A stretch of 64,000 nucleotides of DNA from assembly GCA_903900265.1 (NCBI GenBank), contig CAIUMM010000052.1, forward strand, positions 1 to 64,000, written 5' to 3'. This stretch comes from an uncultured Pseudomonadota bacterium (GTDB lineage: Bacteria > Myxococcota_A > UBA796 > SXON01). A program made the position numbers and the translations under genes. Below are positions 25,576 to 33,785 of the stretch, piece by piece (position 1 is the first letter of the stretch; each line of letters opens with the position of its first letter). The notes below the pieces were generated by a model. It worked only from the letters and a program-made list of their open reading frames with translations. It was not told the origin of the DNA and did no database searches.

Positions 25576-25623
25576 CCCGGTACGATGCACGATCTGCGGA
25601 TGTTCGCGAACGATACGGAGTGA
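25576..25623 (+). repeat. 48-bp direct repeat, copy 2 (orphan GH25 3' end)
   Basis: This copy lies 12 bases after the small-protein gene and is not part of any gene. In the GH25 frame it still reads PGTMHDLRMFANDTE plus stop, with two silent differences from copy 1. Together the copies bound the two-gene ART cassette (928-bp offset). Confidence 0.95.
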
Positions 25624-25636
25624 GGGGGCGGCGACG

Positions 25637-25669
25637 CTAAGCGCAGGATAGAGCTTATCCTGCGCTTAG
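25637..25669. promoter_or_regulatory. Perfect 14-bp inverted repeat overlapping the Fic ribosome binding site
   Basis: Arms CTAAGCGCAGGATA (25637-25650) and TATCCTGCGCTTAG (25656-25669) are perfectly complementary around GAGCT. The right arm runs into AGAGG (25668-25672), the likely ribosome binding site for the GTG at 25679. As DNA it could be an operator; as RNA a stable hairpin could end upstream transcription or limit Fic translation. No T tract follows on the plus strand. Confidence 0.75.
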
Positions 25670-25678
25670 AGGTTCACC

Positions 25679-26956
25679 GTGGGCAGCATCGTACAGCAAC
25701 GCTGGGAGCCAGACCTCGCGGGATTTGGCCCGCGCCGCGCACGGATGGGCGGGCGGTATGGCGCCTTCGTCCCCGATCCGCTGCTTCCACGCCAGGTGGT
25801 GCTCGACGCGCGGATCGCCGCAGACGTCGCCGACGCAGAGCGCGACCTCGTGGCGCTTGACTCCGCGGTGGATCGTCAACCGGGGCCTCACCGCTTGGAG
25901 GTCCTCGCGCGGTTGCTGCTGCGCGCCGAGGCCGTAGGCTCTTCACGGATCGAGGGGCTCGTCGTCAGTCCTCGACGGCTCGCGCTCGCCGACCTGGACC
26001 CGGACCTCGAGCCCGCCAGCCACGCGCGCGAGGTCGTCGCCAACCTCGCCGCGCTCCGCGATGCGCTCACGCTCGCCGATCGGTCCGGAGACATCGGCGT
26101 AGAGGACCTCTGCGCGCTGCACGCACGCTTGCTTGGCGGCACGCGAGACGCCCACCTCGGGGGGGTTGTGCGCACCGAGCAGAACTGGATCGGGGGCCAC
26201 ACACCGCTGGACGCCGCGTTCGTCCCTCCGCCGCATGAACGCCTGCCGGCGCTGCTTGGGGACCTTTGCAGCTACCTGTCGGGCACAGACCATTCGCCGC
26301 TCGTGCAGGCCGCGCTGGTCCATGCTCAGTTCGAGACCATCCACCCTTTCGCCGACGGCAATGGCCGCACCGGTCGCGCGCTGCTGCATCTGGTGCTGCG
26401 GCGCCGCGGGGTCTGCCGGCGCTTTGTACCGCCGATCAGCCTCGTGCTGGCGACCTGGTCACGGCGCTATGTCGACGCCCTCATGGGCACCCGCGTCGTA
26501 GCGGCTCCCGGCTCTCCGAAGGACATCGAAGGGTGGGCATACTGGATCGAAACCCTCGCGGAGGCGACACGGGTCGCGTGTGCGCAGGCCACTCGGTATG
26601 ACACCGCCGTGAACGATTGCGTCGAGGCGTGGCGCTCCCGCATCGCTGGACTCGCGACAACCCCAAGGGCGGACGCTGCGGTGTGGTCCCTGCTCCCGTG
26701 GCTCCCCGCCGCCCCCCTGCTCAGCGCGGCGAGCGCCGTTGCGCTGACGGGTCGATCCCCGCGCGCCATCGATGCCGCTCTGGCGCAGCTCGTAGAGGCC
26801 GGTGTGCTCCGGCAAGTCCGGGGAAACATCCGCTACCGCGTGTACGAAGCGGTGGGCGTGTTCGAGCTGGTGACCGACGCCGAACGCGCGTTGGCCTCAC
26901 CCGCTCTGGACACAAAGCAGGCACGGCCGACGAGGCCCGTTCCAGCAAGGCGGTAA
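25679..26956 (+). CDS. Fic-family protein (AMP transferase) with N-terminal inhibitory motif
   Basis: Fic proteins usually transfer AMP from ATP to Ser, Thr or Tyr of target proteins. The 425-residue product contains the complete catalytic motif HPFADGNGRTGR at 222-233. An N-terminal inhibitory helix motif SSRIEG (88-93; Ser/Thr-x3-Glu-Gly) places it in the self-inhibited class II group. The C-terminal region (about 335-400, with SAASAVALTGRSPRAIDAALAQLVEAGVLRQV) is a winged helix, as in Fic regulators that may bind DNA. The start is GTG 25679, with AGAGG 6 bases upstream in the arm of a strong palindrome. Confidence 0.9.
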   Translation: MGSIVQQRWEPDLAGFGPRRARMGGRYGAFVPDPLLPRQVVLDARIAADVADAERDLVALDSAVDRQPGPHRLEVLARLLLRAEAVGSSRIEGLVVSPRRLALADLDPDLEPASHAREVVANLAALRDALTLADRSGDIGVEDLCALHARLLGGTRDAHLGGVVRTEQNWIGGHTPLDAAFVPPPHERLPALLGDLCSYLSGTDHSPLVQAALVHAQFETIHPFADGNGRTGRALLHLVLRRRGVCRRFVPPISLVLATWSRRYVDALMGTRVVAAPGSPKDIEGWAYWIETLAEATRVACAQATRYDTAVNDCVEAWRSRIAGLATTPRADAAVWSLLPWLPAAPLLSAASAVALTGRSPRAIDAALAQLVEAGVLRQVRGNIRYRVYEAVGVFELVTDAERALASPALDTKQARPTRPVPARR

Positions 26957-26967
26957 ACCAAGCCCCC

Positions 26968-27690
26968 CTACCGCCGCAGCTCCGCCGGAAAATCCACGTG
27001 GGCGGCGTCCGAGGCCTGCGCGAGCTGGTCGAGCAGCGCGCGGGCCTCGGGCGCATCAAGGCTACCCGCGAGTCCGACGCGCTTCAGGTCCGCTACCGAC
27101 GGGCACGACACCGCCGGATCGGCAGCTACGATCTCCTCGCGCAGCACAAGCAGCACGTAGTAGGCGTCGGGATGGACCTCCACGCCCCGCTCCTCCAACG
27201 GTTGCGCGCCTGCAGGAAGCGCACCGCCGGCCATCGGAGGACGTCCCCCGTTTGGGACGCCCGGACCGTTCGGACCACCCGGGCCTTTAGGACCGCCCGG
27301 ACCGTTCGGACCACCGCCCGGACCGCCCGGACCGCCCGGACCTTTAGGACCACCGGGACCTCTCCCGGGACCCGCCCCGACGCCCGGTCCTCCGCCGCCG
27401 TTCACCCCGCGCCTGGGACGTCCAACCCGCGCACGCCCCCCGACGTGGCCGCCGTGTAAGTCCCGCGGGTCACTCGCGTCGACCAGCGCGCGCAGCTCGG
27501 CGACGTCGATGACACCGTCGCCATCGGTGTCGACCGCGCTGAACTCCGGCCCGGCAAACGACACGCGGGCGTACTCGGCTTCGGTGACGCGGCCGTCGTG
27601 GTCGCGATCGAGCACGGGGAGCGTAGGGGCGACCGCGCCCTCGAGGGTCCAGCCGTCGCCGCCGCAGCTCAACAGCAGCCACAGGATCAT
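26968..27690 (-). CDS. EF-hand lipoprotein with collagen-like Gly-Pro repeats
   Basis: The 240-residue product has an unusually short lipoprotein signal (MILWLLLSC, Cys9). Two EF-hand loops follow: DRDHDGRVTEAEY and DTDGDGVIDVAEL, each with Asp at alternate positions, so calcium binding is likely. A long low-complexity stretch (about 85-150) is built from GPGGPKG/GPNGPG-type triplets, resembling bacterial collagen-like sequence. A helical C-terminal domain of about 70 residues ends the protein. Its ATG overlaps the stop of the upstream sulfatase-like gene (ATGA), so both belong to one operon. It is probably a surface or periplasmic partner of that enzyme. Confidence 0.8.
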   Translation of the reverse strand: MILWLLLSCGGDGWTLEGAVAPTLPVLDRDHDGRVTEAEYARVSFAGPEFSAVDTDGDGVIDVAELRALVDASDPRDLHGGHVGGRARVGRPRRGVNGGGGPGVGAGPGRGPGGPKGPGGPGGPGGGPNGPGGPKGPGGPNGPGVPNGGRPPMAGGALPAGAQPLEERGVEVHPDAYYVLLVLREEIVAADPAVSCPSVADLKRVGLAGSLDAPEARALLDQLAQASDAAHVDFPAELRR

Positions 27691-29195
27691 GGGCCGGCCT
27701 CAAAGTAGCCATGCGCGCGCATCTCTTGCTTCAACGCGTCAGAGGTAGGCGCGGCGGTCAGGCCGTCCGACGCGTCGCGGTCCCGCAGCCAGCGCACCAG
27801 CTCGTCGCGCATCGTGGCGCGCTGCGTCTCGGACAAGCCCGCGGTCGCCGTAAAGCCGGGGCCATCGAGTCGCGCGGCCGCGATCAGGCTCGGCGTGAAC
27901 GGCGCGTTGGCCGCGAGCCCGGTGTAGCTCAGCCTTCCCTCGACGGTGCGCACGCTGACCTCGCGCAGCAGCCGGTCGCCTTCGGTGTGGGCGTAGGTGC
28001 GCGGCGTCCACGGCTCCTGTCGGACCGCCGATAAAAACGACCGACCGGCGATGTCTGCGGGTGGCGTCCCGCCCGCCATCTCTACGAGCGTCGGCATCAC
28101 GTCGAGCAGCTCGGCGACGCCGGGCTCGTGGCGTCCCCCGTGCGCGCCTCCCGGCAAGCGCACCATCAGCACCACGTGGGTCTCTTCATCCTCGAGACCG
28201 CAGCAGTGACCGAAGGCGCCGCGCTCGCCAAGCTGCTCCCCGTGGTCGGACATCACGACGACCGCCGCTCGGTCCAGCAGCCCGCGCGCGCTCAGGCCCG
28301 CCATGAACGTTCCGAACATGGTGTCGGCGTACGACACCGCGCCGTCGTACACCCCGGCGACGTGCGCTCGGTCCGCGTCCGTAAACGGGATCACCGGGTC
28401 CGGCGCACCGAGGATCTGCGCCACCTCTGCCCGGTTGGCCGGATCGCGCGGGCGCAGGACCTCCGCGAGGGAGCTCAGCAGCCCGCCAAAGCCCGGGTAC
28501 ACCCGCCCGTCGACCACGCGGTCGGGGGTGGAGCGCCCGACTTGAAGCCCGCTGCCGGTGTAGGACATGTCGGCGTGCAGGTAGCCATAGGGCGCAGGCC
28601 GCACGTAGGAGGAGTGCAGGTCGTAGCCGTGCAGGAACAAGAACAACGGCCGCGCCGCGTCCACGTTGTCCAACCACTCCAGCGCGCCGGGCATGGTGTG
28701 GTACAGGCTGTCGAAGCTGTCGGTGCTGACGTAGGTCTCAAAACCGCGATCCAGCTTGCGCTCGGGCGAGAGGTCCCCGCCCGCCACATACGCGGCGGTC
28801 TGGTAGCCGTAGATGCCGAGCACCTCGGCCAAGGTGCGACGGGAGGCCGGCAGCACGGTCTTGTTGTCGGCGGTGAGCTGCTCGCCAGAGTAGCGACTGG
28901 TAAAGACGCTGCCGTGCGAGGGCGCGGTGTGGATGGCCTGGCTGTAGACGTGGTCGAACACCACGGCCTCGGACGCGAAGCGATCGAGGTTGGGGGTCAG
29001 GCCGTCGGGGTTTCCGTAGGCGCCGAGGCGATCGGCGCGCAGCGTGTCGAGGGACACCAGCACGATCGGCGTCGGTCCCTGAGCTGCGAGCCCAGAGGGA
29101 GACGCGCCCGGGGCGCATGCCATCACGCCCAAGCACGCAGCGAGCAGCGGCGGCGCGTACAGCGCAGAGAAAACCGGGAGCGGGAGGCGGGGCAC
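27687..29195 (-). CDS. Sulfatase-superfamily lipoprotein with Thr at the nucleophile position
   Basis: The 502-residue product is read from GTG 29195, which gives a lipoprotein signal ending at LLAAC (Cys21); the open frame extends far upstream but that part lies over other DNA and reads as a shadow. The fold motifs are IVLVSLDTLRADRLGAYG (metal Asp50), HTAPSHGSVFTSRYSG (nucleophile block) and VVVMSDHGEQLGERGAFGH (metal ligands). The position of the formylglycine Cys is Thr90. It could be a phosphodiesterase, phosphotransferase or atypical sulfatase. It is translationally coupled to the EF-hand/collagen-like lipoprotein gene downstream. Confidence 0.85.
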   Translation of the reverse strand: MPRLPLPVFSALYAPPLLAACLGVMACAPGASPSGLAAQGPTPIVLVSLDTLRADRLGAYGNPDGLTPNLDRFASEAVVFDHVYSQAIHTAPSHGSVFTSRYSGEQLTADNKTVLPASRRTLAEVLGIYGYQTAAYVAGGDLSPERKLDRGFETYVSTDSFDSLYHTMPGALEWLDNVDAARPLFLFLHGYDLHSSYVRPAPYGYLHADMSYTGSGLQVGRSTPDRVVDGRVYPGFGGLLSSLAEVLRPRDPANRAEVAQILGAPDPVIPFTDADRAHVAGVYDGAVSYADTMFGTFMAGLSARGLLDRAAVVVMSDHGEQLGERGAFGHCCGLEDEETHVVLMVRLPGGAHGGRHEPGVAELLDVMPTLVEMAGGTPPADIAGRSFLSAVRQEPWTPRTYAHTEGDRLLREVSVRTVEGRLSYTGLAANAPFTPSLIAAARLDGPGFTATAGLSETQRATMRDELVRWLRDRDASDGLTAAPTSDALKQEMRAHGYFEAGP

Positions 29196-29234
29196 GGGGG
29201 AAGCTAACCGGCGGTCGCAGGTTACCACCCAGAC

Positions 29235-30542
29235 ATGACGCGCTACTTCAACACCACCGGGCCCTGCGACCCTGCGCATCACTACTACCTGCCCACCGCC
29301 GACCGCATGCCCGACATCCAGATCTACCTGGACCGGCAGCAGTACTTCGTCCTCCACGCCCCGCGACAGACGGGAAAGACCACCGCGATGCGCACGCTCG
29401 CGCAAGATCTGCGGCGTCGCGGCGTCGCGGCGTGCTGGGCCACGCTGGAGGGCTGCGAGGGCATCGAAGACTTCGAGCGGGCCGAGCCGCTCTGGCTCCG
29501 GGCGCTGCACCGGGCCTCCGAGGATCTCCCGGCAGCCATGCAAGCGCCTGTTCCGACGACGTTTGACGCCGGCCCCGCCGGTAACCGGCTCAGTGACTAC
29601 CTCCGCGCCTGGGCGGCCTCCATCTCCGTCCCCCTCGTCCTTCTGCTCGACGAGGCCGACCTCGTCACCGGGCACGCGATGGTGAGCCTGCTTCGCCAAT
29701 TGCGCGACGGCTTCTTGGACCGCGGCGTCGGCAAGTTCCCGACATCGGTCGCCCTCATCGGACGACGCGCCATGCCCGACTACCTCGTGCAAGCCAAGGA
29801 TGGGCGCTTCGTGAACCCCGGCTCCCCCTTCAACCTTATGGCCGCGTGGGTCACCATCCGGAGCTACAATTCGCAAGAGGTAGCGGAGCTGCTTGGACAG
29901 CACACCGCCGAGACCGGACAACGCTTCGAGCCTGACGCCATCGCGGAGATCGCGCGGGTCACCGACGGCCAGCCCTACCTTGTGAACGCACTCGCAGACT
30001 TGTGTGCCACCCAACTTGTGCCCGACCGCACCCAAGCGATCACCCGCGCCAACGTCGACGCCGCGCGCGCGCAGCTCATCCGCGCGCGCACGACCCACCT
30101 CGACGGCCTCGTCGCGCGCCTGAAAGATCCGCGCGTCGCGCGCATCGTGCAGGCGGTGATGGTGGGCGACAAGCCGTTCAGCATCGAGTACTCCGGCGAC
30201 GACTTCCAGTACGTCGTCGACCTCGGCCTGATCCGCCTCGGGCCCGACGGCGCGGAGCCCGCCAACCCCCTGTACCGCGAAGTGATCGCGCGGCAGCTCG
30301 CCTTCAACGTCGAGGAAACCGTACCCAAGCCTATCTGACCGTGGGCTGCCGCAGGCGGCCGACTTGACTCCCCGAGTATCCCCAAGCCCGGCCGCACCTC
30401 GCGCTGTGCGCCTCTGCAGCGGGTCGTGAACGGCGGCTGGCTCGTCGTGTTTGACGTGCGCCCCGACAGGAGCTGGAATGAGGGGGTGTGGACCCGCGGG
30501 CAGACGGCCGACGGCAAGCGGATCGTAGTGCTGGGCATCTGA
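29235..30542 (+). pseudogene. AAA-family ATPase, C-terminal part deleted
   Basis: The open frame 29235-30338 (367 residues) starts with RYFNTTGPCDPAHHYYLP, then Walker A APRQTGKTT (42-50), Walker B VLLLDEAD and a C-terminal winged-helix-like part ending in NPLYREVIARQL. Family members I know continue for roughly 130 more residues and end with a segment like GWLVLFDRR...G+.I.V.G. Exactly such a segment is found in frame at 30420-30542 (RVVNGGWLVVFDVRPDRSWN, ending GKRIVVLGI and stop), separated from the ORF by about 80 non-coding bases. The stretch between appears deleted, removing the presumed PD-(D/E)XK nuclease-like portion. The truncated ATPase could still be made. Confidence 0.7.
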
Positions 30543-30581
30543 GACTGGGGTGGTCCGCGTGCCGTTGGGCTCACACGGGAG

Positions 30582-30605
30582 GGTGCGGGCCCGCGAGCCC
30601 GCACC
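30582..30605. other. Hairpin downstream of the broken ATPase gene
   Basis: Arms GGTGCGGGC (30582-30590) and GCCCGCACC (30597-30605) are perfectly complementary around a 6-base loop. No T tract follows on either strand, so it is not a standard intrinsic terminator. It lies between the ATPase remnant and the convergent gene ending at 30742; the rest of this 200-base gap shows nothing clear. Confidence 0.55.
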
Positions 30606-30741
30606 ACCGCTAAATAAGTCATCAAGAGATGTTGCGAGGACTGTGGTAGTCATCGGGTGTGCCCGATCGTGCTTGACTCAACCCGTCCGGAGGCTGTGTC
30701 CCCAAATGGTCGGGATTGACACCCAACCGGGTTGTCGAGAA

Positions 30742-31494
30742 TCAGCCACCAAGCGAGAAGTAACCGTCGTCGTAAAGGCATTTGAAGTGCACCGTGAAGC
30801 CGCTTGCACCCTCCGGCACCTCGAAGCACGCCTGAAAGTTTTTCTGCAAGCCGGGGTTCAGCTTGTCTGTGATATTAAAGCTCTTTACAGCCATATTACA
30901 TTCGAAGGTGGTTTCATAGGATGCCCCCGTGGAGTCGGTGAGGCTGTCCGCAAAGGACAGGCACTGTTTGGCTTCATTTCCAGTGTTTTTTACCGAGTAG
31001 TCAACGATTACCAACTTGGCACCTTCGGATGCACTGTAGGAGAAGTAGTCCTTCGTCGCAGTTCTTGAGACTCTGGCATCCGTCACTGTCGTCTCCAGAA
31101 CGCCAACCCCATACGCGACTCCCTTAGCCGCAGGAGCTTTGAGCGACCGACCGCCACCAGAAATCCCCGCCGCAGATGTCTGCTCCTCAGCAGAACTTCC
31201 GGAAACTGATCCAGAGTCGTGTTTACGGCTTCCAGGACTCACGATGGCTGTAAACACACTCAACGCCGCGAACCCCTGTACCCAGCGAGATTTGAAGACA
31301 TCGATGACCAACGCCCCAAAGCTCGAGTTTCCGCCCAGAGCTTGAACGGTTTTGGACCAGTGTTGATAGCCCAAGACCGCGAGCACAAGACCGATGGGAA
31401 AGCAGAACGTCATACTGCAGAGCAGCACGAGCGGATGAAGATACACGGGGCGGGTAAGCTGATTGGTGGTGTTTGAGTCATTAGGCGTGGACAT
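30742..31494 (-). CDS. Membrane-anchored DUF4352-like protein
   Basis: The 250-residue product has two membrane segments near the N-terminus (about 18-43 and 69-86), a Ser/Gly-rich linker, and a C-terminal beta-rich domain of about 110 residues. That domain (LVIVDYSVKNTGNEAKQC... SYETTFECN... FEVPEGASGFTVHFK) matches the immunoglobulin-like DUF4352/telokin-like pattern of secreted lipoproteins. The region is lower in GC than its surroundings. Function is unknown. A fair ribosome binding site and a divergent neighbour at 31653 support the start. Confidence 0.65.
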   Translation of the reverse strand: MSTPNDSNTTNQLTRPVYLHPLVLLCSMTFCFPIGLVLAVLGYQHWSKTVQALGGNSSFGALVIDVFKSRWVQGFAALSVFTAIVSPGSRKHDSGSVSGSSAEEQTSAAGISGGGRSLKAPAAKGVAYGVGVLETTVTDARVSRTATKDYFSYSASEGAKLVIVDYSVKNTGNEAKQCLSFADSLTDSTGASYETTFECNMAVKSFNITDKLNPGLQKNFQACFEVPEGASGFTVHFKCLYDDGYFSLGG

Positions 31495-31652
31495 TTCGTT
31501 TGGGCTCCGCCAACGGGTTTGAGATCAGACAACTGATGTGCAAGGACGAGGTTCCCTGACGACTGCATCCCACCACATCCCCGCCTACAACCCCAGCCAA
31601 CCTAGGTATCCGCTGCTCTCCGAGCCCCAGCGCACGCGATACCGGCACGCTC

Positions 31653-32552
31653 ATGGGCTTACTGCTTGTCGCAGAGGGTGACTCCCGTCGCATCGTTCCG
31701 CTCGCTACCACCTGCCTCGCGGGGCGTGGGACAGCGAGTCTTGTACGGATCGAGCACCCCGCGTGCCCGTCGCATTGGATCGAGCTGCGTTGGCACGGCG
31801 GCGGTTGGGCATGGCGCGCCTTGAACGCCGTGGATCGCACGCGCGGGAGCGGAAGCTTCCTTGTCTCCGGCTGGCGCACGATGGAGGTCAACGCCGACCG
31901 CGGCACGCGAATCTCGCTGGGCTCCCAGGTGTGGTTGGAGCTCGTGGACTCTGGCCCACCCGAGCCGTTCGCTTGGGACATGCTGGCGGACGCACCGATC
32001 ACCGACGAGACGTTGGAGACGGTAGCCGAACGACGGGGCGACGCCCTGCTGCCGCTCAGCGCCGAAGGCGACGCCAAAGCCGCGCTACGCGACGGCCAGT
32101 GTTGGATGGTGCCCGGGCCGGAAGGGCCACGGATGCTGCGCGCGCATGTGCCGGTGTCGATGGTCGCGACGCTCTCCGCGCGGCTTGATCTGGCCCTCGG
32201 CGGGGTGTCTGTGGCGGTGCACATGGAGTCCGAGACCGCGGTGTTCGAGCAGGGCGACGTGAAGGTGAGCGTCCGCGGGGTGTGCGTACGCACGCTGAAC
32301 CTCTACGCCCGGGAGCGTACGCGCGGCATGCCGTGGTTGACCGCCGCCGACGCCTGGGCGGCGTGGACGGATCTCGGAGGCGCCGAGTCCTCCCCCAAAG
32401 AGGTGGTCGCGTGGGAGCGGGCACGCCTGCGCCAGCTGCTCGACCGCGCTCGCGTCGGCTCGGTGGACGCGCTGTTCCTCACCCGGAAGGAGTCGGGGTA
32501 CGTCCGGGTTCGACTCGGGGACGCGATCACCCACGTCGACATCCTGCCCTGA
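31653..32552 (+). CDS. Hypothetical protein with a weak FHA-like N-terminal region
   Basis: The 299-residue product has no signal peptide. Residues about 10-95 carry hints of an FHA fold (LAGRGTASLVRIEHPACPSHWIELRW ... GSGSFLVSGWRTMEVNADRGTRISLG), with the Gly-Arg and Ser-His pairs seen in phosphothreonine-binding loops, but the match is weak. The C-terminal part looks globular and Arg-rich. Divergently transcribed from the DUF4352-like gene, it is followed closely by a lipoprotein gene at 32586. I cannot assign a function. Confidence 0.6.
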   Translation: MGLLLVAEGDSRRIVPLATTCLAGRGTASLVRIEHPACPSHWIELRWHGGGWAWRALNAVDRTRGSGSFLVSGWRTMEVNADRGTRISLGSQVWLELVDSGPPEPFAWDMLADAPITDETLETVAERRGDALLPLSAEGDAKAALRDGQCWMVPGPEGPRMLRAHVPVSMVATLSARLDLALGGVSVAVHMESETAVFEQGDVKVSVRGVCVRTLNLYARERTRGMPWLTAADAWAAWTDLGGAESSPKEVVAWERARLRQLLDRARVGSVDALFLTRKESGYVRVRLGDAITHVDILP

Positions 32553-32585
32553 CCGAGTAAAGGTGCGAAACCACCCGGAAACTCC

Positions 32586-33167
32586 ATGATTCTCGCCCTT
32601 CTTGCCTTCTCCCTGACCGCTTGCACCTCCAAGATCGATGACAGCAGCTCCACGGCCGACGGAGACGCGGACACCGACGCGGACGCAGATGCCGACACCG
32701 ACGCCGACTCGGATGCCGACACCGACGCCGACTCGGACGCCGACACCGACGCGGACTCCGACACCGACGTCGATGAAGACCCGGCGCTCCACGACGGCAC
32801 CTACACCGGCAACATGATCCTCGGCGGGCGCGCGGTGACCAGCGACGGTGCAGAGACCACCGACATCTGCTCGGGCGTCGGCAACATCTCGTTCACGGCG
32901 CGGGCGTCGTCGTCGCCGATGGTGACCGGCACCGGCAGCTGCACCTTCGAAAACGGCCTGAGCATGTACGGCGCCGTCACCGTCACGTTCACCGGCACCG
33001 TCAACCGTGACGCCACCGCGAATGGCGACGCCACGGCCATCGGCCTGACCGTCCCGTGGAACGCCAGCTTCATGGGCCCGGCGCTCGCGGGGAGCTTCAC
33101 CGGCACCGGTATGGCTGGGTCCACGACGCTGACCGTCGACGGCCAGTTCACCGCGCCCAAGATGTAA
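32586..33167 (+). CDS. Secreted lipoprotein with Asp/Ala/Thr repeat linker
   Basis: The 193-residue product has a lipoprotein signal (LALLAFSLTAC, Cys13), a linker of about 40 residues made of Asp alternating with Ala, Thr and Ser (about 25-65), and a C-terminal beta-sandwich-like domain of about 125 residues rich in Thr and Gly (GTYTGNMILGG, SFTARASSSPMVTGTGSCTF, AGSFTGTGMAGSTTLTVDGQF). The family of the terminal domain is not recognised. The linker DNA is a near-perfect hexanucleotide-type repeat. Confidence 0.75.
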   Translation: MILALLAFSLTACTSKIDDSSSTADGDADTDADADADTDADSDADTDADSDADTDADSDTDVDEDPALHDGTYTGNMILGGRAVTSDGAETTDICSGVGNISFTARASSSPMVTGTGSCTFENGLSMYGAVTVTFTGTVNRDATANGDATAIGLTVPWNASFMGPALAGSFTGTGMAGSTTLTVDGQFTAPKM

Positions 33168-33173
33168 GCAGCG

Positions 33174-33719
33174 ATGACTCCGCCGACCGCGCTTCGATGC
33201 CCCCGCGACCAGTCCATGCTTGTTCATGAAAACCTCGCGGGGACGACGGTTGATCGATGCACGACCTGCGAGGGGATTTGGCTGGACGCTGCGGAGCTCG
33301 AAGGTGCGGTACAGGCTGCGTCCGAGTCGGCGGAAACCGGGTCTGCGACCGCCGATTGGGAGGCGGTGACCTACCTGAGGTGTCCCCACTGCGGCGCGAT
33401 GATGGGTCGAAAGAACCACCTGCGCGTCTCGGGGATCATCGTCGACACATGCCCGAAGCACGGCACCTGGCTCGACGCCGGCGAGCTGGAGCGCCTCGGC
33501 GCGTTCATCGCAAGTGGGGGAGGAGAGCGCGCGCAGGAAGCCGAGGCGGCGCTGCGACAGGAGCGCGCCAAGCTCACTCGAAGCGAGCGTCCCAGCGCGC
33601 ACATCGAGCCCTACCATGGGATGCGCTCCCAGAGCATCTTGCGCCGCATGGCCGAAGATCCGGAGTACCAAGAAGCCCTTGCGGCGCTCGGACACCTTTT
33701 ACGGGAAGGCGGATTCTGA
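33174..33719 (+). CDS. Protein with two zf-TFIIB-type zinc-finger modules
   Basis: The 181-residue product has two copies of the zf-TFIIB module. The first carries Cys9, Cys29 and Cys32 with GIWLDAAEL; the second carries Cys70, Cys73 and Cys93 plus His96 with GTWLDAGELERL. In each, one of the four usual ligands is replaced (Asp12 in the first, His96 in the second). A charged helical C-terminal part follows. Such proteins are common but of unknown role. The gene starts 6 bases after the preceding lipoprotein gene. Confidence 0.8.
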   Translation: MTPPTALRCPRDQSMLVHENLAGTTVDRCTTCEGIWLDAAELEGAVQAASESAETGSATADWEAVTYLRCPHCGAMMGRKNHLRVSGIIVDTCPKHGTWLDAGELERLGAFIASGGGERAQEAEAALRQERAKLTRSERPSAHIEPYHGMRSQSILRRMAEDPEYQEALAALGHLLREGGF

Positions 33720-33785
33720 ACCGTTGCGCGCGTCTCCTCCAATTTCGCATATCAGCGGAGGCGGAGCGCGATACCGCAGACGCGC

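Noticed and set aside
30582-30605. Hairpin considered as an intrinsic terminator
   Set aside because: No T tract follows on either strand, so it is reported only as a hairpin.
29196-30653. Upstream half of the long minus-strand frame that continues into the sulfatase-like gene
   Set aside because: It lies over the AAA ATPase gene and reads as low-quality Arg/Gly/Val sequence; a GTG at 29195 with a lipoprotein signal gives a sensible start.
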